This document shows, piece after piece, positions 1 through 8,498 of a stretch of DNA of 41,309 nucleotides; positions within the stretch are counted from its first letter, which is position 1, and every line of letters starts with the position of its first letter. Below the pieces are notes generated by a model. The model was given only the letters and a program-made list of their open reading frames with translations, had not been told where the DNA came from and did not search any database. Source of the stretch: Pseudogemmobacter faecipullorum (lineage in GTDB: Bacteria; Pseudomonadota; Alphaproteobacteria; Rhodobacterales; Rhodobacteraceae); the NCBI RefSeq assembly GCF_020539525.1, contig NZ_JACDXX010000023.1:1-41309 (forward strand), in the 5' to 3' direction. Position numbers and translations under genes: made by a program.

Positions 1-125
1 CCGTAGACCTTGCCGCTTTCGGTCCATGCCTTGTGCAGAAGGTCTGTTTGACGCGCATCCTCTTGGGCGCGCTTGCTCATCGGGCGTTGCAACCAAGCAT
101 AAAACCCGCTGGGCTGGATGCGCAG
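1..125 (-). mobile_element. IS3-family transposase OrfB fragment, N-terminal part, running off the window
   Basis: Reading leftward from 125 gives about 41 codons without a stop, beginning LRIQPSGFYAWLQRP and continuing with KRAQEDARQTDLLHKAW and GKVYG. This matches the N-terminal helix-turn-helix part of IS3-family OrfB transposases, where a P-S-G-F/Y-Y-A-W motif is typical. The DDE catalytic core would lie beyond position 1 and cannot be seen. No start codon, OrfA or terminal inverted repeat is visible here. The reading frame is entered directly from integrase sequence at about 120-126, so the transposase is truncated at its 5' end. It is probably an insertion-sequence remnant formed by a deletion or recombination into the neighbouring integrase. 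Confidence 0.75.
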
Positions 126-820
126 GCGTGGATGTCATATTTTTCCGCCCCGATGGCCCGGCGCACAGCCATGATCAGATCGGCTGCACCGCGGTAGCTG
201 GTAGGCTTGCCAATCCCCCAGGCGGAGATCGTGGCGCCGAGCTTTGTGGTCTCAGCCAGCACGCCTTTCAGGTGAGGGGTGAAGGGCACCCAAAGGCGCG
301 CACCGGTCTTCCCCTGCACCACATTGATGCCGTCGCCATCGATGTCGCTCCAGCGCATCTTCAGCACGTCCCCGATTCTCTGGCCGGTCCCGAGCGCCAA
401 TTCAAAGAGTAGTAGCGTCCGACCTGAAGCATTCATCCGAAAGGCCTCGATCATATTTTCGGGCCATGCCTCGCGCGGTTCGGTGTCTGCTTTGAGAAGG
501 GAGACACCTTTGGCCGGATTATCGGGGCGCCAGCCCTTGTCGATCGCGTGCTCGAAGAGGATCCGAAGCACCTACACGATGTAGTTTGCGAACCTGACCT
601 TAGCCACATTGGCGTCCCGAGCCTGGATGATGTCGCGGCGTTGCATGCGCTCCACCTCCAGCTTCCCGAGCTTCTCGGTGACCCATTTCAGGACCTTGTC
701 GTAATCGCGGGCCGTGCGGGGCGCCAGGGCAGCGTAGCGAGGGCTGGCATGGCGTGGATCGAGCTGGCCCAGCCGGGTCATGGTTGTGATGCCAGCCGCT
801 TCCAGCCACATTCGCGGCAC
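126..820 (-). pseudogene. Tyrosine recombinase (phage-type integrase), broken
   Basis: Two pieces in one frame make up an integrase. The upstream piece (820 to 575) carries the core-binding domain, with the stretch LAPRTARDYDKVLKWVTEKL. The downstream piece (571 to about 126) carries the start of the catalytic domain, with GTGQRIGDVLKMRW holding the first catalytic Arg. A TAG codon at 574-572 separates them in frame; a CAG-to-TAG change would explain it. The 3' end is lost: after DIHA, the point where the H-x-x-R motif normally begins, the sequence passes into the IS3 fragment, so the second Arg and the catalytic Tyr are missing. The 5' end also looks shifted, because an in-frame TGA lies just upstream of 820 while plausible N-terminal codons continue in another frame to an ATG at 854. 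The gene must be inactive. Confidence 0.8.
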
Positions 821-937
821 GGATCATGTCCGCCTCACTTGTAGCCCGCGCCATTAGGTTGGTCACCGGCGGATCCGGGGCCGCCGGTACTGAAGTGGCT
901 CCGGATCCGGATCGGGCCGGCCCGGAGCAACGCGAGG

Positions 938-2494
938 TCAGGCGGTGAACCACCAGCGTTCGCCGCAGCGGGCTCCGTCCAGATCCCAGTCATTGGCGAT
1001 CTCGCCATGCCCGATCCTGTCGCTGGTCGCATCGAGGAAATCAGCCCAGATTGGCGCGATCAGACCGGCATCCTCTGAGATCAGGCGCTGGCATTCCCAA
1101 TAGAGTTCCTTGCGGCGGGTATCATCGGCTTCGCCACGCGCGGCGACCAGGGCCTTGTTGAAGGCCTCATTGTCCCAGCTGCTTTCGTTCCAGCTTCCGA
1201 TGCTCTCGCGCGAATAGGCGAGGGTCAGCATGGCATCCTCATTCACCCGGCCCGACCAGCGCGTCGCAAACAGCGGGCGCTGCCCCCAGATGCTCGACCA
1301 GTAGCCGTCATCGGGCTCGCGCTTCACCTCGATGCTGATGCCGGCGCGGGCGGCCTGTTCGGCATAAAGCTGCGCCATATTTGTGGCACCGGTAAAGGGC
1401 AGTTCCGAGACATGCAGCGGCACCGTCAGCCCGGCAACCCCTGCCTTTTCCAGCAGCGCCCTGGCCTTTTCGGGGTCATAGCTATGCTGCTCGAGCCCCG
1501 AATAATGCGCCGGATAGGCTTTCGAGAGCGGCTGATCATTGGCGATGGAGCCGTAACCGTTCTGGACTTTTGCCAGCACCTCGTCGCGGTCGATGGCCAG
1601 CTTCATCGCCAGCCGCACATCGCGATCCCTGAACAAAGGATCGGTGACATTCATGCAAAAGCCCTGATGCATCTTGCCCTGGGTCTGGATCAGCTTCATC
1701 CCCGGCATCGCCTCAAGCAGCTGCGCGGTCGTCGTATCGACAAAGCCCATGGCGTCGATCTGTCCGGTCTGCAAAGCGGTGGTGCGGGCATTGATATCGG
1801 CAATGCAGTGCAATTCGATCGAGTCGAAATGCGCCCGGCCTTCTTTCCAGTAGTTCGGGTTCCGGCGCACGACGCTGCGCAGGCCCGGCTCATAGGTTTC
1901 CAGAATGTAGCCCCCCGTGCCGACGCCTTTGTCGAAGGCGCGATCCTCTGCGGGCACGATCAGCATATTGATCATCGACAGAATGGCCGGGAAACCGGCA
2001 TTCGGGGCTTCGAGCGTGACCCGGACCTCAAGCGGCGCGCTGACGGTAATATCCCTGATCGCCACCATCAGCGACTTGGCCTCGGAGATGGTGTCGGCAC
2101 CGCGATGCAGGTTCAGCGACCAGACCACATCTTCTGCGGTCAGCGGCTTGCCGTTGCTGAATTCCACCCCCGAGCGGATCTTGAAGGTCCATTCCGACAG
2201 ATCGGCATTCGGAGCCCATTCGGTGGCAAGCTCGGGGATCAGCACGCCACCTGGTCCGACCTCGATCAGGCAGTTGCGCAGCTGATACTGCAGATGCATC
2301 ATGAACCGGTATTCATTGACCTGCGGATCCAGCGTATCGGCGGTGCTGAAATCCGAGATCGCCAGGCGGAAGGTCCCGCCCGCTTTTGGGCTGTTCTGCG
2401 CGAGGGCAGGGCGCGCGTTCAGACCCAGGGCTGCGGCGGCGGTGATCGCCCCTGCACCCATCAGGATGGAACGGCGGTTGGTGATCAGAGCCAT
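938..2494 (-). CDS. ABC transporter periplasmic substrate-binding protein, oligopeptide/dipeptide (family 5) type
   Basis: The 518-residue protein begins with a twin-arginine-like signal (NRRSILMGAG, then an Ala-rich hydrophobic stretch ending ARPALAQ), so it is exported. The mature part shows the family 5 pattern: GGTFRLAI near the N-terminus, LIPELATEW, FKIRSGVEFSNGKPLTAEDVVWSL, and RDVRLAMKLAIDR in the second lobe. The length is normal for DppA/OppA-like proteins. Upstream of the ATG is GGGAGAAAG, a good ribosome binding site. It is divergent from the LysR gene at 2687. Its likely partners are the permeases and ATPase at 6020-9467, which lack a binding protein of their own. The ligand is unknown; the position beside hut genes suggests a histidine-related compound or small peptide. 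The fold is sure, the ligand is inference. Confidence 0.9.
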   Translation of the reverse strand: MALITNRRSILMGAGAITAAAALGLNARPALAQNSPKAGGTFRLAISDFSTADTLDPQVNEYRFMMHLQYQLRNCLIEVGPGGVLIPELATEWAPNADLSEWTFKIRSGVEFSNGKPLTAEDVVWSLNLHRGADTISEAKSLMVAIRDITVSAPLEVRVTLEAPNAGFPAILSMINMLIVPAEDRAFDKGVGTGGYILETYEPGLRSVVRRNPNYWKEGRAHFDSIELHCIADINARTTALQTGQIDAMGFVDTTTAQLLEAMPGMKLIQTQGKMHQGFCMNVTDPLFRDRDVRLAMKLAIDRDEVLAKVQNGYGSIANDQPLSKAYPAHYSGLEQHSYDPEKARALLEKAGVAGLTVPLHVSELPFTGATNMAQLYAEQAARAGISIEVKREPDDGYWSSIWGQRPLFATRWSGRVNEDAMLTLAYSRESIGSWNESSWDNEAFNKALVAARGEADDTRRKELYWECQRLISEDAGLIAPIWADFLDATSDRIGHGEIANDWDLDGARCGERWWFTA

Positions 2495-2598
2495 TTTTCT
2501 TTCTCCCTGTTGTTGGCCCTCTTCTGGGGAGGACCTGTCTCGGTGGATGGGTGGCAGTCTTGCGCCGCAGGCGCCTCAATATGTATATTCTTAATAAT

Positions 2599-2663
2599 GC
2601 TAAGACCTGCTTAGCTCACCCGCAAATCAATACGGCTGCATACTTGTTTAGCTGAGCTAAACA
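2599..2663. promoter_or_regulatory. Two inverted repeats with a TTAGC/GCTAA core, probable LysR operators
   Basis: In the 192-base divergent gap there is a perfect 9-1-9 palindrome at 2645-2663, TGTTTAGCTGAGCTAAACA, and a second 6-5-6 inverted repeat, GCTAAG-ACCTG-CTTAGC, at 2599-2615. Both contain the same TTAGC/GCTAA core and fit the T-N11-A dyad that LysR-type regulators bind. The first sits 24 bases before the lysR start, so autoregulation together with control of the divergent binding-protein gene is likely. The half-site AGCTAAACA occurs again at 3614-3622 in front of the Rieske gene. Confidence 0.6.
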
Positions 2664-2686
2664 GGCGTCAGCCTGGGGATCTGAAA

Positions 2687-3619
2687 ATGAGCACTGTTCT
2701 TCCTCCGCTGCGTGCGCTTCAGGCATTTGACGCATTCGGCAGAAACGGCACCGTCCATGCCGCGGCGCGAAGCCTCGGCGTCACGCCTGGTGCGGTCAGC
2801 CAGCAACTGCGGCTGCTGGAGGAGCATGTCGGCCTGTCGCTGCTTTCCCGTGAGGGGCGGCGGGTGACATTGACGCCGGTTGCGCGGGTCTATCATGAGC
2901 TGATCAGTCAGGGCTTTGACCGGATGACGCGCGCCCAGGAGTTCGTCACCGCGCAGCGCGTCTCAGAGGATCTGACAATCAACGGTCTGCCGACATTGAT
3001 ACAGAAATGGCTCAACCCCATCATGTACCGCTTTCAGGCCGGTGCGCCCGAAACCACGCTGCGCATCGTGGCGACGCATGGAGAAACCGAGCCACAATGG
3101 ATGGATCTGACCCTGCGGCTGACCTATGGCCAGGCCGCCGCGCGCTATCCGCATTCGCGGGTGCTGTTCACCGATATGTGTTTTCCGGCCTGCTCGCCCG
3201 CGTTTAAAGCGGCGCATCCTGAGGCTCAGACCAATGAAGGCCTGGCGCGGCTGCCGCTGATCGACATCGACTGGGGTATGGATGAATCGGTCGCGCCCCG
3301 CTGGTCAGACTGGTTCGTGGCGCAGAAGACCCCGCTTGCGGGACCGCTGAAGACGGCGGCTGTCTATTCGCTGTCGAGCCTGGCGCTGGAGGCTGCGGTT
3401 TCGGGCCAGGGGGTGGTGCTGGCGCAGGCCGCCTTCGCAGGGCCAGACCTGGAATCGGGCCGGCTGGTACGGCTGTCCGATCAGGTGCTGCCGATGCCGG
3501 AGGCCTATTATATCTGCTGGGGCCTGACCACGATGACGCATAAGCCAGCGCGCGATTTTCTAAATTGGGTCCTCGCTGAATCTAAAGCAAAGCGTGAGGG
3601 GAAACAGAAGCAAAGCTAA
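2687..3619 (+). CDS. LysR-family transcriptional regulator (GcvA-like)
   Basis: The 310-residue protein has the winged helix-turn-helix of LysR regulators at residues 1-65, with LRALQAFDAFGRNGTVHAAARSLGV followed by TPGAVSQQLRLLEEHVGLSLL. A substrate-binding domain of normal length follows. The opening PPLRALQAFDA resembles the GcvA/AmpR branch. It lies between the divergent binding-protein gene and the co-directional Rieske oxygenase and reductase, so it most likely controls both in response to their substrate. The repeated TTAGCT dyads on either side support this. Its stop codon lies inside an AGCTAAACA half-site, so the 3' end of the gene doubles as regulatory DNA for the next gene. The inducer is unknown. 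Confidence 0.9.
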   Translation: MSTVLPPLRALQAFDAFGRNGTVHAAARSLGVTPGAVSQQLRLLEEHVGLSLLSREGRRVTLTPVARVYHELISQGFDRMTRAQEFVTAQRVSEDLTINGLPTLIQKWLNPIMYRFQAGAPETTLRIVATHGETEPQWMDLTLRLTYGQAAARYPHSRVLFTDMCFPACSPAFKAAHPEAQTNEGLARLPLIDIDWGMDESVAPRWSDWFVAQKTPLAGPLKTAAVYSLSSLALEAAVSGQGVVLAQAAFAGPDLESGRLVRLSDQVLPMPEAYYICWGLTTMTHKPARDFLNWVLAESKAKREGKQKQS

Positions 3620-3644
3620 ACAATCACTCAGTGGTTCTCCACTG
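3614..3644. promoter_or_regulatory. LysR half-site and hairpin upstream of the Rieske oxygenase
   Basis: AGCTAAACA at 3614-3622 is identical to one arm of the palindrome at 2645-2663. It is followed at 3629-3644 by an inverted repeat, CAGTGG-TTCT-CCACTG. The hairpin has no T-tract, so it is not a convincing terminator. An operator or activator site for the gene starting at 3704 is the better reading. Confidence 0.4.
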
Positions 3645-3703
3645 GTCAGCTGACATTTGTCTGCGCATAATCCGGGGAAACACCGCCACATAGGGATGTA
3701 GCC

Positions 3704-4744
3704 ATGTTTCTGAAAAACGCCTGGTACGTCGCAGCCTGGAGCAGCGAAATCGACAATAGCCTGCGGCAGATCCTTGTCCTTGGCGAAAAGATCTGCGTCT
3801 ATCGCAACTCCCAGGGCGAGGTCATCGCGCTGGAGGATGCCTGTCCCCACCGCAAGCTGCCGCTGTCAAAGGGGCGCATCAAGGGCGATAATGTTGAATG
3901 CGGCTACCATGGCCTGACTTTCGACTGCGCCGGGCAATGCGTCTGGGCCCCCGGCGGCGGGCGCATCCCCTCGGCCGCGAAGGTCCGGCCCTATCCGGTG
4001 CATGAGAAATACGGTCTGGTCTGGATCTGGATGGGCAATGCCGCGATTGCCGATGTTGAGGACATTATCGACATCCCCAATTACGACAGCCCGGACTGGG
4101 GCATCAACCGCGGTGCGGCGATGGAGCTGCAGTGCAACTACCTGCTGATGACCGACAACCTCCTCGATCCGACCCATGTCGCCTGGGTGCATGAGACCAG
4201 CTTTGCCGCTCCGGCCACCAAAGACACGCCGCTGAAGGTGACGCGCACCGATGATGGCGTGATCGTGCACCGCTGGATGATGGATGCCCCGCCGGCCCCG
4301 TTCTACGCCAAGATCGTGGAATTCGAGGGCAATTGCGACCGGTTGCAACATTATGAGGTGCGTTATCCCTGCACCGCGCTGATCCGTGCGATCTTCACCC
4401 CGGCAGGCACCGGCGGGCCGGAAGGGACGCTGGACGAGAAGACCTTCGTCATGGACAGCTATAATTTCATGACCCCCACGACCGAGACCGAGACCCGCTA
4501 TTACTGGTTCCAGCTGCGCAATATCCGCCCCGATGATGCCGCGCTTTCGGCGATGATGAGCGCGGATGTGCGCACTGCATTCGAAGAGGATCGCGTTGTG
4601 CTGAACGCGGTGCAGATCGGTCTGCGTGAGAAAACCTCGCCGCATATCGACCTGTCGATCGACGCTGGTCAGTTGCGTTTCCGCCGCCAGCTTGAGGCAA
4701 TGATCGCCGAAGAGCAGGCGGTCGACGCCAAAATGCAGGGCTGA
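3704..4744 (+). CDS. Rieske [2Fe-2S] non-heme iron oxygenase, VanA/dicamba-monooxygenase-like
   Basis: The 346-residue protein is the oxygenase component of a two-component Rieske system, a family that removes O- or N-methyl groups or hydroxylates. The Rieske cluster ligands are Cys47 and His49 (CPHR) and Cys66 and His69 (CGYHG). The mononuclear iron site is D-P-T-H-V-A-W-V-H with His158 and His163, and the third ligand is probably Asp296 in FEEDRVVL. These positions and the total length fit the VanA and dicamba O-demethylase branch closely. GGGATG precedes the ATG as ribosome binding site. The reductase gene starts 3 bases after the stop, so the two are one operon. The true substrate is unknown. 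A vanillate role is possible, but no other aromatic-degradation gene is nearby, and the adjacent hut genes suggest a methylated imidazole. That last point is inference. Confidence 0.9.
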   Translation: MFLKNAWYVAAWSSEIDNSLRQILVLGEKICVYRNSQGEVIALEDACPHRKLPLSKGRIKGDNVECGYHGLTFDCAGQCVWAPGGGRIPSAAKVRPYPVHEKYGLVWIWMGNAAIADVEDIIDIPNYDSPDWGINRGAAMELQCNYLLMTDNLLDPTHVAWVHETSFAAPATKDTPLKVTRTDDGVIVHRWMMDAPPAPFYAKIVEFEGNCDRLQHYEVRYPCTALIRAIFTPAGTGGPEGTLDEKTFVMDSYNFMTPTTETETRYYWFQLRNIRPDDAALSAMMSADVRTAFEEDRVVLNAVQIGLREKTSPHIDLSIDAGQLRFRRQLEAMIAEEQAVDAKMQG

Positions 4745-4747
4745 GCT

Positions 4748-5929
4748 ATGGCCGATGCATTCCGCAAATTCCGGGTGGCGCGCAAACACCCGGAAAGCAG
4801 CGTCATCACCTCGTTTCACCTCGTGCCGGCGGATGGTGGCGCACTCTGGCCCGCGCGTCCGGGGCAATATCTCACCCTGCGTATCCCTGGCCCCGAGGGG
4901 CCGGTGCTGCGCACCTATTCGCTGTCGAATGCGGTCGATGCCACAGATTGCCACCGTATCTCGGTCAAACGTGAGACAGGGCTGAACGGCAATCCGGATG
5001 GTATCGGCTCGGGCTGGCTGCATGACCATCTGGCCGCAGGTGATGAGATCGAGGTGGCGGCACCGCGCGGCGCTTTCTTCCTCGATGAGGGCAGCACCCT
5101 GCCGGTGCTGCTGCTGGCCGGCGGCGTCGGGGTGACGCCGATGATGTCGATGCTGCACCGGCTGGCGCAGGGCAGCCGCAAAGCCTGGCTGGTCCATGCT
5201 GTCGAGAGCAGCGCGGTTCAGCCGCTCAGGGCCGAGGTCGAGCGGCTGGTTGCGGCCTCCTCGGGGCGGATCACCGCCTGCAATGTGTTGCGCAACCCTG
5301 CGCCCGGGGATCATCCGGATGTGACGGGCGTTGTGAATGCCTCGCTGCTGCAATCGCTGCTGCCGCTGGATGATTATCAGGTATATCTCTGCGGTCCGGT
5401 GCCGTTCATGGTGGCGATGTGGCGGCTGCTGACCAGCCTTGGCATTGCGCCCGAACGGATCGGATATGAGTTCTTTGGCCCCGGGGGGGCTTTGCCGAAA
5501 CTGGCCGCGGGAGAGCTTGCACCGCCCGGGAGCGCGACGCCGCGTATTCCGGTCAGGGCGCCGAAATCGCTCGACCGGCTCGACTACCTCACCAATCCTG
5601 ATGTGCGCAAAGCCGCTGAGCCCGCCGCGCGCAATGCGGCCGCAGCGGCTGGGCCGGATGCCATGGCCGAGAGCGGCAATGAGGTTGTCTTTGCCCGCTC
5701 CGGCGTGACCCTGGCCTGGAACAGCGGTGTGAAATCTATCCTCGAGCTGGCCGAAAGCGCGGGGCTGGACCCGGCCTTTGTCTGTCGCTCGGGTATCTGC
5801 AATTCGTGCCGCTGCACGGTGAAAGCGGGACAGCTGGACTATTTCAGCGAGCCGCTGGACCCGCCGGGCCCGGGCCAGGCCCTGATATGCTGTTCACGTC
5901 CCAACGGACGTGTGGTTCTGGACCTGTAA
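4748..5929 (+). CDS. Oxygenase reductase: flavin/NAD(P)H domain plus C-terminal plant-type [2Fe-2S] ferredoxin
   Basis: The 393-residue protein should pass electrons from NAD(P)H through flavin and a [2Fe-2S] centre to the Rieske oxygenase encoded just before it. The flavin-binding motif RTYSLS is at 55-60 and the nucleotide-binding stretch LLLAGGVGVTPMMSML is near 121-136. YLCGPVPFM marks the end of the NAD(P) domain. The C-terminal ferredoxin has C346-x4-C351-x2-C354 and a final Cys near 381-382. At 393 residues it is longer than classical VanB (about 315) because an Ala/Pro-rich linker of about 60 residues joins the reductase to the ferredoxin. This resembles reductases of quaternary-amine demethylases such as GbcB. 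A strong terminator follows. Confidence 0.88.
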   Translation: MADAFRKFRVARKHPESSVITSFHLVPADGGALWPARPGQYLTLRIPGPEGPVLRTYSLSNAVDATDCHRISVKRETGLNGNPDGIGSGWLHDHLAAGDEIEVAAPRGAFFLDEGSTLPVLLLAGGVGVTPMMSMLHRLAQGSRKAWLVHAVESSAVQPLRAEVERLVAASSGRITACNVLRNPAPGDHPDVTGVVNASLLQSLLPLDDYQVYLCGPVPFMVAMWRLLTSLGIAPERIGYEFFGPGGALPKLAAGELAPPGSATPRIPVRAPKSLDRLDYLTNPDVRKAAEPAARNAAAAAGPDAMAESGNEVVFARSGVTLAWNSGVKSILELAESAGLDPAFVCRSGICNSCRCTVKAGQLDYFSEPLDPPGPGQALICCSRPNGRVVLDL

Positions 5930-5951
5930 GCTCCCAACAGGTTCATAACAG

Positions 5952-5984
5952 AAAGGGCGGCCCGGACCGGGCCGCCCTTTTCCT
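5952..5984. terminator. Intrinsic terminator between convergent genes
   Basis: A perfect 14-1-14 inverted repeat, AAAGGGCGGCCCGG-A-CCGGGCCGCCCTTT, occupies 5952-5980 and is followed by further Ts (TTTTCCTTTTT) on the + strand. It ends the Rieske operon at 5929. On the opposite strand it may also stop the ABC transporter operon ending at 6020. Confidence 0.9.
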
Positions 5985-6019
5985 TTTTCCTTATACCGCG
6001 AGGGCAAGGCCCTCAGCCC

Positions 6020-7633
6020 TCAGCTGGCAGCCTGACGGCTGGCCAGAAGCCTGTCCAGCCAGTCGGGATCCATCTGCGGCACGGAGGACAGCAGCAGCTC
6101 GGTATAGGCCTCGTGCTGCGGCGAAAAGATCCGTGCCTTGTCGCCCTGTTCGATCACCCTTCCGTGCTGCATGACCACGACGTGATCGGCAATCGCCTGC
6201 ACCGTGGCAAGATCATGGGTGATGAACAGATAGCTGATGCCGCGCTCGCGCTGGATACGGTCCAGAAGGCGCAGGATGCCCTCGGCCACCAGCTGGTCGA
6301 GGGCGCTGGTCACTTCGTCACAGATGATCAGCTCCGGTTCGGCCGCAAGCGCGCGCGCGATGCAGAGACGCTGCTTCTGTCCGCCCGACAACTCGCCGGG
6401 CAGCCGGTCGATGAAAGTATCGGGGGCCAGCTCGATCTCGGTCAGCAATTCGCGAATGCGCGCCTCTTTCGCCTTACCGCGCAGGCCAAGGTAGAACTCC
6501 AGCGGCCGGCCCAGAATTTCGCGGATCCGGTGGCGCGGGTTCAGCGCGGTATCGGCCATCTGATGGATCATCTGCATCCGCTGCAACAGCCGGCGCGGGC
6601 GGGCACCCAGGCTGGCGGGCAGGGGCGCGCCATCGAAAGTGACCTTGCCCGAGGATGGCGGCAACAGCCCCATGATCACCCGCGCGGTGGTAGATTTACC
6701 CGAGCCGCTCTCGCCGACGACGGCCACCGTACGGCCGCGTGGAACCGAAAGGGATACCTTTTCCAGCACTTTCTGCGTGCCATAGGCGGCATCGACCGCG
6801 TCAATCTGCAACAGCGGCGGGCCATCGGGCGCGGGATCGCGCGGCGAGGGCTGGAAATCGCGCACCGCCCAGAGCGAGCGGGTATAGTCCTCGCGCGGAT
6901 TGGTAAGCATGTCGCGCACCGGTGCGTCCTCGACCTCTTCGCCCTTCAGCAGCACCTTCACCCGATCGGCCATCTGCGCCACCACGGCCAGGTCATGGGT
7001 GATATAGATCGCCGCCGCATTATGGGTGCGCACGATGTCACGGATCGCGCTCAGCACCTCGATCTGGGTCGTCACGTCCAGGGCTGTGGTGGGTTCGTCG
7101 AAGATGATCAGATCGGGTTTGCAGGCCATGGCCATCGCCGTCATCGCGCGTTGCAGCTGCCCGCCCGAGACCTGATGCGGGAAGCGAAAGCCGATCTCGT
7201 CGGGATTGGGCAGCCGCATCTCGGTATAGAGCCGTACCGCCTCGGCTTCGGCCTCGGCACGCGTCATGACACCATGGCGCACCGGGGCCTCGCAATGCTG
7301 GCGCATCAGCCGCCAGGCCGGGTTGAAAGAGGCGGCCGAGGATTGCGCGACATAAGCGATCCGCCGGCCGCGCAATTTGCGCAGCTCTTCGGCTCTGGCG
7401 CCTACCAGCTCTTGGCCATCGAAGGTGACCGAGCCGCTGGTGATACGGCAGCCAGGGCGCACATGCCCCATGGCGGTCAGGCCCAGCGTTGATTTTCCCG
7501 CCCCGCTTTCACCAATGAGACCAAGGACTTCGCCCCGTGCCAGCTCAAGGCTGACCCCTTTGACGATCTGGTGCCAGTCATCGCCCGAGCGGCCCTCGAG
7601 CCACAGATCACGAATTTCCAGAAGTTTTGTCAT
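6020..7633 (-). CDS. Fused two-domain ABC transporter ATPase (DppD-DppF type)
   Basis: The 537-residue protein carries two complete nucleotide-binding domains and powers uptake through the two permeases encoded upstream. Domain 1 has Walker A GESGAGKST near residue 42, the signature VSGGQLQRA and Walker B LIIFDEPTTALD. Domain 2 has Walker A GESGSGKST near 310, the signature LSGGQKQRL and Walker B LIICDEVTSALD. Both have the switch His in the YITHD or FITHD motif. In many peptide transporters the two ATPases are separate DppD and DppF proteins; here they are fused, as is common in alphaproteobacteria. It starts 3 bases after the stop of the preceding permease gene, so it is the last gene of a three-gene operon. 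The substrate is not known. Confidence 0.92.
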   Translation of the reverse strand: MTKLLEIRDLWLEGRSGDDWHQIVKGVSLELARGEVLGLIGESGAGKSTLGLTAMGHVRPGCRITSGSVTFDGQELVGARAEELRKLRGRRIAYVAQSSAASFNPAWRLMRQHCEAPVRHGVMTRAEAEAEAVRLYTEMRLPNPDEIGFRFPHQVSGGQLQRAMTAMAMACKPDLIIFDEPTTALDVTTQIEVLSAIRDIVRTHNAAAIYITHDLAVVAQMADRVKVLLKGEEVEDAPVRDMLTNPREDYTRSLWAVRDFQPSPRDPAPDGPPLLQIDAVDAAYGTQKVLEKVSLSVPRGRTVAVVGESGSGKSTTARVIMGLLPPSSGKVTFDGAPLPASLGARPRRLLQRMQMIHQMADTALNPRHRIREILGRPLEFYLGLRGKAKEARIRELLTEIELAPDTFIDRLPGELSGGQKQRLCIARALAAEPELIICDEVTSALDQLVAEGILRLLDRIQRERGISYLFITHDLATVQAIADHVVVMQHGRVIEQGDKARIFSPQHEAYTELLLSSVPQMDPDWLDRLLASRQAAS

Positions 7634-7636
7634 AGC

Positions 7637-8494
7637 TCAGTCCTTCAATCCGCTGGACAGGTGCAGCACCCAGTCAACCACAAGGTTCACCGCCACCGTC
7701 AGGATGGCTATGGCGGCGGCGGGCAGCAGCGGCGCCAGCCCGAAAGTCGCCGTCTGCCAGCTCGAGAAATTGGCAAATGAGATCAGCCGCGCGCTTTCGC
7801 GCACCATCGAACCCCAGTCTGCGGTAGGGGGCTGCAGGCCCAGGCCGAGAAAGCTGAGCGCCGAGATGAACAGGAAGACGAAGCAAAAGCGCAATCCGAA
7901 TTCAGCGATCAGCGGGGCCGAGGCATTGGGCAGGATCTCGCGCCGCAGGATCCAGCCCAGACCCTCGCCGCGCATCCGCGCCACTTCGATGTAATCCATG
8001 GTCAGGATGCCCTGGGCCACGGCGCGCGACAGCCGGAAGACCCGGGTGCTGTCGAGCACTGCGATCACGCAGATCAGCGCCAGGGCCGAGGCGCCGGTGA
8101 TGGTCAGAATCAGCAATGCGAAGATCAGCGAGGGAATCGCCATCAGCACATCGACCAGCCGTGACAGCGCGGTATCGACCCAGCCGCCCAGGGTTGCCGC
8201 CATCAGCCCGAGAACCGCCCCGATCAGAAAGGCAAGGCAGGTGGTGATCAGCGCGATCCCCACCGTATTGCGCGCGCCATAGATCAGTCGCGACATCACA
8301 TCGCGCCCCAGCGCATCAGTGCCGAGGTAATAGGGCGCGACCCAGGGCTGATAGGCCGGACCGATCACCTCGGCCTCGCCATAGGGCGCGATCAGTGGCG
8401 CGAACAGGGCCAGCACTGCATATATTACAATCAGGCCCAGCCCGATCCGGGCCGAGAGCGGCGCGTGGCGCAGGTGGAAAAGCCATTGAGTCAC
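7637..8494 (-). CDS. ABC transporter permease, DppC/OppC type
   Basis: The 285-residue inner-membrane protein has an N-terminal membrane helix (LGLIVIYAVLALFAPLIAPY), then YLGTDALGRDVMSRLIYGAR, a hallmark of the DppC/OppC branch. The EAA loop that contacts the ATPase is MRGEGLGWILRREILPN. About six membrane helices are expected. It pairs with the DppB-type permease whose stop lies 4 bases upstream. Together with the fused ATPase and an exported binding protein, probably the one at 938, it would import small peptides or similar solutes. Confidence 0.92.
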   Translation of the reverse strand: MTQWLFHLRHAPLSARIGLGLIVIYAVLALFAPLIAPYGEAEVIGPAYQPWVAPYYLGTDALGRDVMSRLIYGARNTVGIALITTCLAFLIGAVLGLMAATLGGWVDTALSRLVDVLMAIPSLIFALLILTITGASALALICVIAVLDSTRVFRLSRAVAQGILTMDYIEVARMRGEGLGWILRREILPNASAPLIAEFGLRFCFVFLFISALSFLGLGLQPPTADWGSMVRESARLISFANFSSWQTATFGLAPLLPAAAIAILTVAVNLVVDWVLHLSSGLKD

Positions 8495-8498
8495 AAGA

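Noticed and set aside
3866-5353. A 495-codon open frame on the minus strand opposite the Rieske oxygenase and reductase
   Set aside because: The + strand genes are complete with metal-binding motifs; the antisense translation is His/Arg/Gln-rich and spans a gene boundary.
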